Assembly (NCBI GenBank): GCA_021845645.1
Contig: JAJZVM010000194.1
Location: forward strand, 1-5,596
Direction: 5' to 3'
DNA: 5,596 nt
Origin: Bacillota bacterium
GTDB taxonomy: Bacteria; Bacillota_E; JAJZYS01; JAJYTV01
Below, one piece after another: positions 5,216 to 5,596 of the stretch (the stretch's first letter is position 1; each line of letters starts with the position of its first letter). The notes under the pieces are model-generated. The model did not search any database. It saw nothing but the letters and a program-made list of their open reading frames with translations, and was not told the origin of the DNA. A program made the translations under genes and the position numbers.

Positions 5216-5596
5216 TTACAAGCTGGACTTGCCATGGGTTTCAAGGTCGTCGGACGGCGTATCGGATTGCGATGATGCATCCAGGTTCCTGGGCGTCGCC
5301 ATTGCGGGTGACGTCCGCCTGCGATGCACGAAGCCGACGATTCCTCCGGGCGCCCAGATCACGATCGCCACATATATTGCGCCCAGAATCAACTCCCAGC
5401 GCTGCGTGTAGTTGGACAGAACGTTTGTGAGGGTCACGATGATACCGGACCCGAGCAGAGAGCCGAACAGCGTGCCGGTACCGCCTAGGATGGTCATGAT
5501 GAGGAACTGGGTCGACTGTGCGAGATTCGCGGTACTCGTGCTGACAAAGAGGTTGTAATACGCGATCATCGTGCCTCCGACTCCACCGAGATCGGA
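5216..5596 (-). CDS. livM: ABC transporter permease LivM, C-terminal part
   Basis: The last 126 residues are present, in frame from the right edge of the window; the N-terminus is missing. LivM spans the cytoplasmic membrane and pairs with LivH to form the channel. The visible part has hydrophobic helices and the strongly conserved family stretch FLIMTILGGTGTLFGSLLGS, then IIVTLTNVL. After a short polar loop (SNYTQRWE) comes a last helix, ILGAIYVAIVIWAPGGIVGF. In this family the APGG-like turn (commonly RPxG) closes the last helix. A basic and polar tail of about 38 residues follows (from HRRRTS to the TAA stop at 5216); it is likely cytoplasmic and longer than in many LivM proteins. It heads the visible livM-livG-livF unit, with livH and the binding-protein gene expected upstream beyond the window. 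Confidence 0.92.
   Translation of the reverse strand, partial: SDLGGVGGTMIAYYNLFVSTSTANLAQSTQFLIMTILGGTGTLFGSLLGSGIIVTLTNVLSNYTQRWELILGAIYVAIVIWAPGGIVGFVHRRRTSPAMATPRNLDASSQSDTPSDDLETHGKSSL

Noticed and set aside
5116..5280. N-terminal extension of LivG from an ATG at 5280
   Set aside because: It would overlap the end of livM and add 55 residues without family precedent. The GTG at 5115 has an excellent SD and gives the standard length.

Overview
This is a bacterial chromosomal segment, GC-rich overall, with compact genes. Gene starts are often TTG or GTG preceded by strong Shine-Dalgarno sequences. A signal-peptide protein with an S-layer-homology-like motif, a lipoprotein and a secreted sedolisin peptidase point to a protein-secreting bacterium. 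The SLH-like motif and near-perfect anti-16S matches would suit a GC-rich Bacillota-like lineage, but no marker gene settles the taxonomy and this is a weak inference. No rRNA, tRNA, insertion sequence, phage gene or CRISPR array is visible.

Layout from left to right. Bases 1-204 (minus) hold the N-terminus of a secreted protein that runs off the left edge. Bases 205-532 are a divergent intergenic region with several small dyads. Bases 533-1162 (plus) encode an unrecognised 209-residue lipoprotein. A long GC-rich hairpin at about 1216-1260 separates it from a convergent gene at 1266-2465 (minus), a 399-residue sedolisin (S53) peptidase with a signal peptide but no room for the usual propeptide. 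Bases 2577-3524 (minus) encode a YeaE-like aldo/keto reductase with an unusual hydrophobic C-terminal tail. Bases 3663-5596 (minus) contain livF, livG and the 3' end of livM, part of a branched-chain amino acid type (HAAT) ABC importer.

The livM-livG-livF genes form one leftward transcription unit: livG and livF overlap by 8 bases, and livM lies 100 bases upstream of livG. LivM is a membrane permease, and LivG and LivF are the two cytoplasmic ATPases that power it. LivH and the substrate-binding protein would be expected beyond the right edge. The reductase, peptidase and lipoprotein look like independent single-gene units. The lipoprotein, sedolisin and leftmost protein are all exported, which gives the left half a cell-surface character.

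Composition changes between the two halves. Sampled 60-base rows in the peptidase and reductase are about 72-77% GC, while rows in livF and livG are about 55-57%. I see no convincing new multi-gene system. The items most worth a second look are the orphan lipoprotein, the propeptide-less sedolisin, the reductase tail, a perfect 15-base dyad in front of the reductase, and the composition step.
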